From contig JBAROV010000133.1 of assembly GCA_049642465.1 (NCBI GenBank), positions 1-5,982 on the forward strand: a DNA stretch of 5,982 nucleotides, written 5' to 3'. Positions within the stretch are counted from its first letter, which is position 1. Each line of letters starts with the position of its first letter. The notes under the pieces are model-generated. The model was not told the DNA's origin. It did not search any database and saw only the letters and a program-made list of their open reading frames with translations. The position numbers and the translations under genes are program-made. Source of the stretch: CAWDPQ01 sp049642465. GTDB lineage: Bacteria > Acidobacteriota > Vicinamibacteria > Vicinamibacterales > 2-12-FULL-66-21. This document shows positions 1-5,730 of this stretch, piece after piece.

Positions 1-597
1 CAGGTCGGGCTGCGGGGCGGACGACTCGTCGTCCGCGTCGCGACTCTCCGCAGCGACCGTCTCGTCGTCATCCGGTTCGGGATCCCGGGTGAGCGGTGAG
101 GCGTTCACGATCGGCATGTCGAAGCCAATCATGATCCGCGTCCCTTCGGGAAGCTCTCCGAGCCCGCGAGCAACCACTTCGGCCGTTTCGCGGATGACGT
201 CGCGGCCACATCCGCGGCAAATGGTGCGTCCGATGCGGGCGTAGAGCAGCCTCAGGTAATCGTGGATCTCTGTCGTGGTGCCGACCGTCGATCGGGGATT
301 GCGAATGCTGTTTTTCTGACGGATGGCGATCGCGGGACAGATCCCTTCAATCGAATCGATGTCAGGCTTTTCCATGCGCTCGAGAAACTGGCGCGCGTAG
401 GCCGACAGGGATTCGACGTACCGGCGCTGACCCTCGGCGTAAATCGTGTCGAACGCGAGCGAGGATTTGCCCGAGCCGCTGACTCCGGTCATCACCACGA
501 GTGAACGCGGCGGAAGCGTCAGGTCAACGTTCTTGAGGTTGTGGGTGCGGGCGCCGCGGACGACGATCGGCCCACGGGCCGCTTCTGTGCTTGCCAT
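1..597 (-). CDS. uvrA: UvrA, excinuclease ABC subunit A (N-terminal part, cut by window edge)
   Basis: UvrA is the ATPase that finds bulky DNA lesions and loads UvrB in cytoplasmic nucleotide-excision repair. The 199 visible residues include the family opening VRGARTHNLKNV (13-24), the first Walker A GVSGSGKS (38-45), the block AEGQRRYVESLSAYARQFL (54-72), a Q-loop around Gln94 (AIRQKN) and NPRSTVGTTTEIHDYLRLLYAR (about 100-121). A Cys-x2-Cys pair (Cys127, Cys130) opens the UvrB-binding insertion. The ATG at 597 is preceded directly by an in-frame TAG (600-598), so it is the most upstream start possible; no good Shine-Dalgarno is visible. Full UvrA proteins are usually about 940 residues, so most of the gene lies beyond position 1. 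Where many UvrAs have a basic VRGRKGE-like stretch, this one has an acidic run (about 173-191, rich in Asp/Glu). It is divergent from the RRM gene. Identity is secure. Confidence 0.97.
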   Translation of the reverse strand, partial: MASTEAARGPIVVRGARTHNLKNVDLTLPPRSLVVMTGVSGSGKSSLAFDTIYAEGQRRYVESLSAYARQFLERMEKPDIDSIEGICPAIAIRQKNSIRNPRSTVGTTTEIHDYLRLLYARIGRTICRGCGRDVIRETAEVVARGLGELPEGTRIMIGFDMPIVNASPLTRDPEPDDDETVAAESRDADDESSAPQPDL

Positions 598-633
598 CTA
601 CAGTGGACTTTTCTGGCGCTGGCTGAACAGTCC

Positions 634-663
634 ATAGTAGCGCACGCTCTCGGGTCGCTTCAA
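634..663 (-). promoter_or_regulatory. Candidate sigma-70-type promoter for uvrA
   Basis: Read on the minus strand, TTGAAG (663-658) and TACTAT (639-634) lie 18 bp apart and resemble -35 and -10 boxes. Transcription would start near 627, leaving a leader of about 30 nt before the uvrA ATG at 597. Acidobacterial promoter consensus is not well known to me, so this is a pattern match only. I saw no convincing LexA box in the region. Confidence 0.4.
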
Positions 664-703
664 CCTGAGCTGCGGCTCACCGATACGCGGAACTCTCCCA
701 ATG

Positions 704-712
704 TGCTATTTT
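704..712 (+). promoter_or_regulatory. Weak candidate extended -10 element for the RRM gene cluster
   Basis: The sequence TGCTATTTT carries a TGn extension followed by TATTTT, matching the -10 consensus at four of six bases. No matching -35 box is seen at the expected distance. Transcription would start near 719 and give a leader of about 70 nt before the GTG at 788. This is the most AT-rich spot of the otherwise GC-rich intergenic region. Confidence 0.25.
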
Positions 713-778
713 GTTGGGGCTTACTGGCGCGGCTCGGGACGAGACCGCACCGTTCGGGCAGCCCAGCCCACCAACATC

Positions 779-785
779 GAGGGAG
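779..785 (+). promoter_or_regulatory. Shine-Dalgarno that decides the GTG start of the RRM gene
   Basis: GAGGGAG lies just upstream of the GTG at 788; its GAGG part (779-782) is separated from the GTG by 5 nt. It supports this start over the in-frame ATG at 701, which has no comparable site and would add 29 residues in front of an RRM that already begins naturally at the GTG. Confidence 0.65.
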
Positions 786-787
786 TC

Positions 788-1390
788 GTGTCAGTCCGTT
801 TGTTCATTGGCAATCTGCCGTACGCGGCAACAGAGGCAGAGTTGCGCGAGCACCTCTCGAGCGTCGGTGCACCAACGCAGGTGGTGCTGCCGGTGGATCG
901 AGAAACCGGGCGGCCTCGTGGATTTGCGTTCGTTGACTACGCCGATCGGGCGGTGGCTGAAGAAGCCATCCGCCGATTCCATCAGCAGCCATTCAAGGGG
1001 CGGCCCCTCGCCGTCAGCGAAGCACGGCCGCGCGAAGAGCGTGGGCCCGGTGGTCCAAGACCCGGAGGATTTGGTGGCCCTCGGCCCGCTGGCCCCGGTG
1101 GCGGCTTCTCCGCTCCACGTCCTGGGGGCTTCACACCGAGAACCGATTCCGGGGGTGGACCGTCCGGCGGCGCTTCGCGCAACCGGAATTTCGGTCCCGA
1201 CGCACCGCCCAAAAACAAGCGGAAGCCGCCTCGTAAAGAAGAACGCGGTCCGAAAGGTCCCATCAAGGAACGTCCAGTCGGCCGGTTGTATGACGCGGAC
1301 GAGGACTGGCGTGCCGCTGACGACGATCTCGATATCGACAACGTCGCAACCAGCGCGAAAGACGAGGATCTCGACGACGAGCAGGAATAG
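788..1390 (+). CDS. RRM-domain RNA-binding protein with Gly/Pro-rich and acidic tail
   Basis: This 200-residue cytoplasmic protein should bind single-stranded RNA through one RNA-recognition motif. From the GTG start the RRM covers about residues 3-80, with RNP2 LFIGNL (5-10) and RNP1 RGFAFVDY (44-51), whose aromatic residues Phe6, Phe47 and Tyr51 are the expected RNA-stacking positions. The rest is low-complexity: a Gly/Pro/Arg-rich segment (about 85-135) with RPGGF occurring twice, a basic patch KNKRKPPRK (142-150), and a strongly acidic tail (169-200). Bacterial RRM proteins of cyanobacterial Rbp type are often near 100 residues, so the tail doubles the usual length. The gene leads a plus-strand cluster and is divergent from uvrA. 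Known relatives are linked to RNA chaperone, cold-response or mRNA-localisation roles; the role here is inferred. The domain call is firm, the function only general. Confidence 0.92.
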   Translation: MSVRLFIGNLPYAATEAELREHLSSVGAPTQVVLPVDRETGRPRGFAFVDYADRAVAEEAIRRFHQQPFKGRPLAVSEARPREERGPGGPRPGGFGGPRPAGPGGGFSAPRPGGFTPRTDSGGGPSGGASRNRNFGPDAPPKNKRKPPRKEERGPKGPIKERPVGRLYDADEDWRAADDDLDIDNVATSAKDEDLDDEQE

Positions 1391-1393
1391 CGG

Positions 1394-1789
1394 ATGGACA
1401 CTCACGTCAAAGTGCTTGGCGTTCTGTACCTCGTCTTGAGTGGGCTCGGTGTGCTGGCCGCGTTGTTCCTGACTCTCACCCTTGGCAGCGCCGCTGGCAT
1501 CGTCGGCGCCGCAGCGAGCGCAGAAGACGCGGCGATTGCCATCCCGATCATCGGTATTACTGGAATGGCCCTGGTAATTGTCCTGCTGGCGTTGTCGCTG
1601 CCCGGACTCATCGCAGGATGGGGACTGCTGAACTTCAGGCCCTGGTCGCGCATTCTGGGAATCGTTCTCGCGATCCTTAACCTCTTCAATATCCCGTTTG
1701 GAACGATGCTCGGCATTTACGCACTGTGGGTGCTGCTCAATAAGGATACCGAGCGACTCTTCAGTCCAGTCGCGACCCCAACCGCCTGA
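1394..1789 (+). CDS. Small four-helix integral membrane protein of unknown function
   Basis: I do not recognise a characterised family, though it looks like a conserved acidobacterial hypothetical protein. The 131-residue product has four hydrophobic segments at about residues 7-28, 48-72 (containing IPIIGITGMALVIVLLAL), 73-82 running into a Trp-containing turn, and 88-117; the middle hydrophobic block may be one or two spans, so three or four helices are possible. A Gly/Ala-rich loop with acidic residues (about 33-46) separates the first two. The short motif NFRPWSRILGIVLAILN (about 82-98) with two arginines probably marks a cytoplasmic loop entering the last helix. The ATG at 1394 lies 3 bp after the RRM stop, and its Shine-Dalgarno AGGA (1383-1386, 7-nt spacing) sits inside the end of the RRM gene, which suggests translational coupling. 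No catalytic residues are evident. Confidence 0.82.
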   Translation: MDTHVKVLGVLYLVLSGLGVLAALFLTLTLGSAAGIVGAAASAEDAAIAIPIIGITGMALVIVLLALSLPGLIAGWGLLNFRPWSRILGIVLAILNLFNIPFGTMLGIYALWVLLNKDTERLFSPVATPTA

Positions 1790-1828
1790 GCTGGCTCAGC
1801 TACAGTTCTTGCATCCGTTCTGTCTCCG

Positions 1829-3256
1829 ATGGCGACCTCCGTCCATTCGGGCGAAGACTCAGCCGCGCATACCGCTACAGATCAATGGCAGAGTTTCGAG
1901 TTGCGCATGCGGCGGCGACGCGTCGAACGGCTGCTCACACGCGCGGCGGAGGCCTGCCAGACAGGACGGGAAGATGCTGCCCGCGAGGCGCTTGCAGAAA
2001 TTGAACAGCTGAGCCCTTTCGAGCCGCGACTCACGGAGTTACGCGCGCAGGTCGAGGCTCTTCGTCCGGCTTCATCAACGGCACCTGCTTCTTCGGCCCT
2101 CTTCGCCGACGAGCAGACGGACGTCGAATTTACATCCTCAGTTGAGAGTCCGTCGATCGCCGCGGAGAGTTTCGTCCCTTCGACACCGCACGCCGTCGAA
2201 CCGAGTCCGCTTCCCGTCGAGACGATCCCGATCAAGGTCGATGCGACGACCACGACCAATACCGCGGAGCCGCTGATCGATCTGCCGCTCGTCATCGAGG
2301 AGCCAAGGGAGAGTACGGGGGCGACCGCGACCAGAGCTGATGAACAAGAGAAGAGGCCTGGGCGTGGCTTGGCGCTCGCCGCTGCCGCGTTACTCGCTTG
2401 CGGTGCAGTCGGCTGGTTCATTGGGCCAAAGATGACAACTCTCATGCAGACGGAGCGTACCGTGAGTGCTGAGCCAAACCAGCCTCCAGTGCTTCCCTCG
2501 CCAGGTGCCGCTGCTGCAACGGACGAACCCCGGCCCGCTGAAGCGCTGCCTCCGGTTCAAGTGGCCGTGGATGAAGTTCCCGCCGCGAATTCCACGGTTG
2601 AACCCACGCCGACAAAGCCGGAGACGATTTCACCATCGTCACCGCCGCCAGCGTCGGTAGAACTCCGCCCCACCGAACCGCTCGTTCGCGAGCCAGCAGT
2701 CGCGCCCAGTCGGACCGAAGCACCGCCGCCACCCGAACCGCCGCCGCCTGCACCCCTAACCTCTCTTCCGCAGGCTGCCGCGAGCGTCGAGAGACCGGCT
2801 GCACCGGTGCCCGTTCTCACCGAGGACACGACTCCAGTGACACGCCCCACATCTTCCCCCGCAATTCACGAGCCGGCGGCACCCGCCGCGGCACCTCCAC
2901 CGGCAACCCCTGATGCCGCATCCGCTGTCGCACGCGACGAGGAGCAGATTCGGGAAATTCTCGATCGCTATGCGGCCGCGTATTCGCAACTCGACGCTGC
3001 CGCCGCGAGCGCGATCTTCCCCGGCCTCGACCGTCGCGCCCTCGCGCGAGCGTTCGACGGACTCGCGTCGCAGAAGGTCGCGCTCGGCGCGTGCGACGTG
3101 CGTGTCGCAATCGAATCGGCCATTGTTGATTGCGCCGGGTCAGCGACCTGGACGCCGAAGATTGGGGGCGGGTCTCGCACGGAGCCGCGTCGCTGGCAGT
3201 TCCGTCTGCGCAACACGTCGGGCGACTGGCAGATGGTCGCAGCGAAAGTTCGCTAG
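1829..3256 (+). CDS. Bitopic proline-rich membrane protein with C-terminal NTF2-like domain
   Basis: This 475-residue protein is not assigned to a characterised family. Residues 20-80 are helical and charged, starting WQSFELRMRRRR and continuing with TPR-like heptads; 81-178 are low-complexity; 180-199 form a single membrane span, preceded by KRPGRG, which by the positive-inside rule puts the N-terminus in the cytoplasm. Residues 205-368 are a long Pro/Ala/Glu-rich periplasmic linker. Residues 369-475 look like an NTF2/SnoaL-like alpha+beta domain, opening EEQIREILDRYAAAY and ending DWQMVAAKVR, with two cysteines (422, 435) that could pair in the periplasm. From memory, similar N-terminal and C-terminal pieces occur in acidobacterial membrane Ser/Thr kinases, but no kinase motifs are present here. 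The ATG at 1829 is the first usable start and has no visible Shine-Dalgarno. The 39-bp gap to the preceding gene suggests shared transcription. Confidence 0.85.
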   Translation: MATSVHSGEDSAAHTATDQWQSFELRMRRRRVERLLTRAAEACQTGREDAAREALAEIEQLSPFEPRLTELRAQVEALRPASSTAPASSALFADEQTDVEFTSSVESPSIAAESFVPSTPHAVEPSPLPVETIPIKVDATTTTNTAEPLIDLPLVIEEPRESTGATATRADEQEKRPGRGLALAAAALLACGAVGWFIGPKMTTLMQTERTVSAEPNQPPVLPSPGAAAATDEPRPAEALPPVQVAVDEVPAANSTVEPTPTKPETISPSSPPPASVELRPTEPLVREPAVAPSRTEAPPPPEPPPPAPLTSLPQAAASVERPAAPVPVLTEDTTPVTRPTSSPAIHEPAAPAAAPPPATPDAASAVARDEEQIREILDRYAAAYSQLDAAAASAIFPGLDRRALARAFDGLASQKVALGACDVRVAIESAIVDCAGSATWTPKIGGGSRTEPRRWQFRLRNTSGDWQMVAAKVR

Positions 3257-3263
3257 AGCTCTA
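3241..3263. other. Overlapping inverted repeats at the convergent gene junction
   Basis: Two perfect inverted repeats meet here. AGCGAA/TTCGCT (3241-3246 and 3249-3254) could fold as a 5-bp stem with a 4-nt loop on either strand. The 10-bp palindrome TAGAGCTCTA (3254-3263) contains both stop codons, TAG of the plus-strand gene and TAG of the minus-strand gene. No U-tract follows on either strand, so a standard intrinsic terminator is not supported; a bidirectional pause or a Rho-type end is possible. Confidence 0.4.
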
Positions 3264-4439
3264 AAATGCGTATTCCATCCCTATCGACGGCGTCAGCGGC
3301 GCCGTCAGTCCCGCAGATGTCAAACTCCATCGCAAGTGCGCCGCCACGACAAACGTCCCCGTGGGATTCCATTTGAATCCCGCGATCGCGTTCGCAATCC
3401 TGCGGCCTGGATCTCCACCCGTCAGCCGCCACGTATCAACACCCTCGTAAGATGGATGGGGGGCGGCGGTCAGAACCACGGACCGCAGCTCCGACAAATA
3501 CCGTCCTGCCAGTTCGCCCGTGAGCGTGACCTGAGGTGCAACCGCCACGGCCGCAGCGCCGCCAAACGTGTACTCGTCGGAGACTCCGCCGCGGACCAGA
3601 CCTGCGTTTCCGTGCAGCGAGAACCCGCTTCGCTCGAGCGAGCCGATCCCCATCACGCGAACAGCCATGGTGCCAGCGCCCAGCAGGTTCCGTTCGTCGC
3701 CGGTTGGCAGCCGTAACTCACCCGCGAGCGCGACGCCGCCGGATCGTGCGGCAAGCATCATGACTTTCGCGCGAATAGCGGCGTCCCCGATGCCGTTGGC
3801 TGTAGCCGTCGCCGCTGCCTGCTGGACGGAATCTCCGTGGTAGACATTGACGCGCTCCCCCTCGAGCGTCAGCTGGACGAAGGGAACGGCCGCCCCGATT
3901 TCGAAACGGCTCGTAATCCCAACGCTCGCAAAAGCCGTCATCGTGCTGCTCCGCACCCGGAGCGTCAGCGATTCGGTGTCAAACGGGGTCGCTTCATCGC
4001 GGAAGCGGTTCGCAATCGTGATGAAGGACCCGTTACGGAGATCGTGTTTGTCGAGGCTGTCGAACGCGGATGTCGATGCTGACACACCGAATGCCGCCCT
4101 GCCGTGACCCGGTGTCAGAGCCCGCTCGACAAAGAAGCCGCCGAAACTTTCGGTGGCACGCTCGACCGTTCCCAGCTCCGGGTTCAGCCGATAGACGAAC
4201 CCGCCAGACGAGGTCGCGATCGGCACCGACGTGAGGCTGACGAGCAGGGCGCGCGTTACGGCGTCGCGCGCGACTTCAACCGCTGCCCGATCGCGGGCGA
4301 AGTCATCTGTCACGACGTCCCGGTTGGTCATGAGAAACTCGACGATTTCTGTCACCGTCGATTGCGCGGCAGCGCGTGTTGGCACCGCTATTGAGACTGC
4401 CAGAAACGCCACGAGTCCCAGCAAAGATCTGCGCATCAT
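3261..4439 (-). CDS. Outer-membrane beta-barrel protein (phenol-degradation MetA-like / transporter family)
   Basis: This 392-residue protein is probably an outer-membrane barrel. It starts with a Sec signal peptide (MMRRSLLGLVAFLAVSIAV, cleavage likely after Ala25 in RAAAQ). Residues 29-110 form a conserved N-terminal segment including FVYRLNPELGTVERA (81-95). Alternating hydrophobic strands follow, with a block of the sort GIGDAAIRAKVMM (216-228) and ELRLPTGDERNLLGAG (241-256), typical of barrel proteins grouped with the MetA-pathway phenol-degradation family. The chain ends MEYAF, the terminal aromatic residue expected by the barrel-assembly machinery. Two adjacent ATGs (4439 and 4436) are possible: GAAGGA (4449-4444) is 4 nt from the first and 7 nt from the second, so the second may be used. 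It lies 18 bp downstream of the BACON lipoprotein, presumably in one operon. The substrate is unknown; the family name does not prove a role in phenol metabolism. Confidence 0.88.
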   Translation of the reverse strand: MMRRSLLGLVAFLAVSIAVPTRAAAQSTVTEIVEFLMTNRDVVTDDFARDRAAVEVARDAVTRALLVSLTSVPIATSSGGFVYRLNPELGTVERATESFGGFFVERALTPGHGRAAFGVSASTSAFDSLDKHDLRNGSFITIANRFRDEATPFDTESLTLRVRSSTMTAFASVGITSRFEIGAAVPFVQLTLEGERVNVYHGDSVQQAAATATANGIGDAAIRAKVMMLAARSGGVALAGELRLPTGDERNLLGAGTMAVRVMGIGSLERSGFSLHGNAGLVRGGVSDEYTFGGAAAVAVAPQVTLTGELAGRYLSELRSVVLTAAPHPSYEGVDTWRLTGGDPGRRIANAIAGFKWNPTGTFVVAAHLRWSLTSAGLTAPLTPSIGMEYAF

Positions 4440-4443
4440 GCAT

Positions 4444-4449
4444 TCCTTC
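4444..4449 (-). promoter_or_regulatory. Shine-Dalgarno of the beta-barrel gene
   Basis: GAAGGA on the minus strand lies in the 18-bp gap after the BACON lipoprotein stop. Its spacing (4 nt to the ATG at 4439, 7 nt to the ATG at 4436) favours the second ATG. It is the strongest ribosome-binding site on the minus strand in this window, in contrast to its upstream neighbour. Confidence 0.6.
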
Positions 4450-4457
4450 GAAAAGCG

Positions 4458-5618
4458 TCAAAAATCTACGCGAGTTGCCACCACGGTGCCGTCTGGCTGG
4501 GCGAAGCCGCGAACAGTTACACCATCCCCATTCTTCGCCTTGGAGCATTCACCGTGTCTGAAATCCGTGTCGGGGCCAGTGATGACGGTCCGGTTGTCAA
4601 CCCGGAACCGAAGGTTCGGACACACACCCGTCAAGCTCGAGATTTTCCCCTCCAGCTTCAGTTCTTCGGCGCGCGCCTGCGTGATTCGAAAGACTTCCGA
4701 CTGGATGGTCAGTACCGCCGTGCGCGCCAATGCTGAAAAATTAGGGGCCACCAGATATCGAATCTCTGACTCTCCGGATCCGGCAGGCACGCCGACAATC
4801 GTCACCCACGGCGCGCTGCTCAGAACAGTCCAGGGGCACACGGCTGATGTTCGGACCCGAAATGCCCCCGTGCCTCCGTCCGCGGTGAAGGACGCCGACC
4901 CCGCCGACAGCTCGTACGAACACTGCGGAGGCGGGGGCCCGGGTGGATTCGGGCCTGGTTCTGGCGGCGCGGGGGGCTCAGGGGTCTGTGCACGCGCCTC
5001 CTGCGTCAAGAATATGCGCTGACCTGCCACCGTGAGCTCGCCGGTACGTGCCGGCCCCATGTTCGCAACGATGTGGACCTGAACGGTGCCATCCCCTTTG
5101 CCCGAAACCGGAGACGGCGTGGCCCAAGACGCGACCGGCGAAGCCGTCCAGCTGCACGCCGAGTGGGTCCGCACAGCGATGGACATGTCAGCGCCGTTCG
5201 ATGGGACGTTCAATTGGGCTGGTGAAACTGAAAAGCGGCACGGCGCCGGTTCCTGAGCAATCTGTACGCTCTGACCCGACACGGCGATCGATCCGCGCCG
5301 CGCCTCGGGATCGACGTTTTCAACCACCCGATAAGCGACCGTTCCATCGCCTTGTCCCTGCTTCCCCGCCGTCAGGACGATCCATGACGCACTGGGATCG
5401 GCGGTCCAGTCACACTCGCGCTCAACGGTGACGATCACTGTTCCGGTCCCGCCGGCCGGCCCATAGGATGTTGAGGGGGAACCGAGGGTGGGTTGGCACC
5501 TCGTTGAGGATGGAGACGTCGTATTTACGATCGTCTCAGTCGTACTGCCACACCCCGCAGTGAGAGCGATGACCATCGCCAGGCCAGCCCACGGTAGAGT
5601 CGCACTTCGGCGTGACAT
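4458..5618 (-). CDS. Lipoprotein with three BACON domains and a DUF5666-like C-terminus
   Basis: This 386-residue protein is exported and lipid-anchored: MSRRS, a hydrophobic stretch and lipobox LTAGC with Cys23. BACON domains are immunoglobulin-like folds usually linked to carbohydrate or surface binding. They lie at about 41-122, 127-207 and 233-314; each begins with Cys, carries a C-x-W-T motif (CDWT, CSWT, CPWT) and an Ala/Ser-x-W, and ends with a Q-containing strand (QIAQE, FLTQE, RITQA). A proline-rich linker (about 210-232) separates domains two and three. Residues 319-386 resemble DUF5666 (LEGKISSLTGVCP to PDGTVVATRVDF). All eight mature cysteines beyond Cys23 fall in pairs, suggesting one disulfide per domain. 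The ATG at 5618 is chosen because it gives a normal signal peptide; a GTG at 5669 would add 17 residues and neither start has a clear Shine-Dalgarno. It precedes the beta-barrel gene and may act with it at the outer membrane. Ligand unknown. Confidence 0.88.
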   Translation of the reverse strand: MSRRSATLPWAGLAMVIALTAGCGSTTETIVNTTSPSSTRCQPTLGSPSTSYGPAGGTGTVIVTVERECDWTADPSASWIVLTAGKQGQGDGTVAYRVVENVDPEARRGSIAVSGQSVQIAQEPAPCRFSVSPAQLNVPSNGADMSIAVRTHSACSWTASPVASWATPSPVSGKGDGTVQVHIVANMGPARTGELTVAGQRIFLTQEARAQTPEPPAPPEPGPNPPGPPPPQCSYELSAGSASFTADGGTGAFRVRTSAVCPWTVLSSAPWVTIVGVPAGSGESEIRYLVAPNFSALARTAVLTIQSEVFRITQARAEELKLEGKISSLTGVCPNLRFRVDNRTVITGPDTDFRHGECSKAKNGDGVTVRGFAQPDGTVVATRVDF

Positions 5619-5700
5619 GCGCAGCCAGGCGAAATGCACAACGTTCGCCAACTTGAGGTCGAACGACACCGTTTAGGTTCGCGCGCAAAAACCGGTTCGC

Positions 5701-5709
5701 TGTTACACT
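5701..5709 (+). promoter_or_regulatory. Candidate extended -10 promoter element for the gene at 5731
   Basis: TGTTACACT fits an extended -10 (TGn followed by TACACT, four of six consensus bases). No -35 box is visible at 17-18 bp. Transcription would begin near 5716, leaving a leader of only about 15 nt, which agrees with the lack of a Shine-Dalgarno before the ATG at 5731. It lies in the 112-bp divergent region shared with the BACON lipoprotein gene, for which I could not identify a convincing promoter. Confidence 0.35.
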
Positions 5710-5730
5710 TGTTAGATTCCCCTGCTACCG

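Noticed and set aside
666..679. Small hairpin TGAGC-TGCG-GCTCA between uvrA and the RRM gene
   Set aside because: A 5-bp stem in GC-rich DNA is expected by chance; it has no U-tract and no relation to a start site that would make it a clear regulatory element.
701..787. N-terminal extension of the RRM protein from the ATG at 701
   Set aside because: The added 29 residues do not look like part of an RRM, the ATG has no Shine-Dalgarno, and the GTG at 788 has GAGG at good spacing directly before RNP2.
598..787. LexA/SOS box upstream of uvrA
   Set aside because: No sequence resembling the known proteobacterial (CTGT-N8-ACAG) or Gram-positive (GAAC-N4-GTTC) operators was found; the acidobacterial operator is not known to me, so regulation stays open.
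791..1405. Long minus-strand open frame opposite the RRM gene, and a third long plus-strand frame over the same stretch
   Set aside because: GC-rich Gly/Pro/Arg coding sequence leaves other frames open by chance; the translations show no domain and the RRM frame is clearly the real one.
1789..1801. AGCTG-GCT-CAGCT inverted repeat at the stop of the four-helix membrane protein, as a terminator
   Set aside because: The stem is only 5 bp with a 3-nt loop and is not followed by a run of T, and the next gene follows closely on the same strand.
2913..3716. 267-residue plus-strand open frame crossing the convergent junction
   Set aside because: It overlaps two well-supported genes in other frames, is overloaded with Arg and Pro, and has no recognisable motif.
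4231..5022. 263-residue plus-strand open frame opposite the barrel and BACON genes
   Set aside because: It spans the boundary of two real minus-strand genes and its composition (Arg, Ser, Thr, Gly) is that of an antisense shadow.
5619..5669. Upstream GTG start (5669) for the BACON lipoprotein
   Set aside because: It would place 17 extra residues before the basic n-region and weaken the signal peptide; no Shine-Dalgarno supports it.
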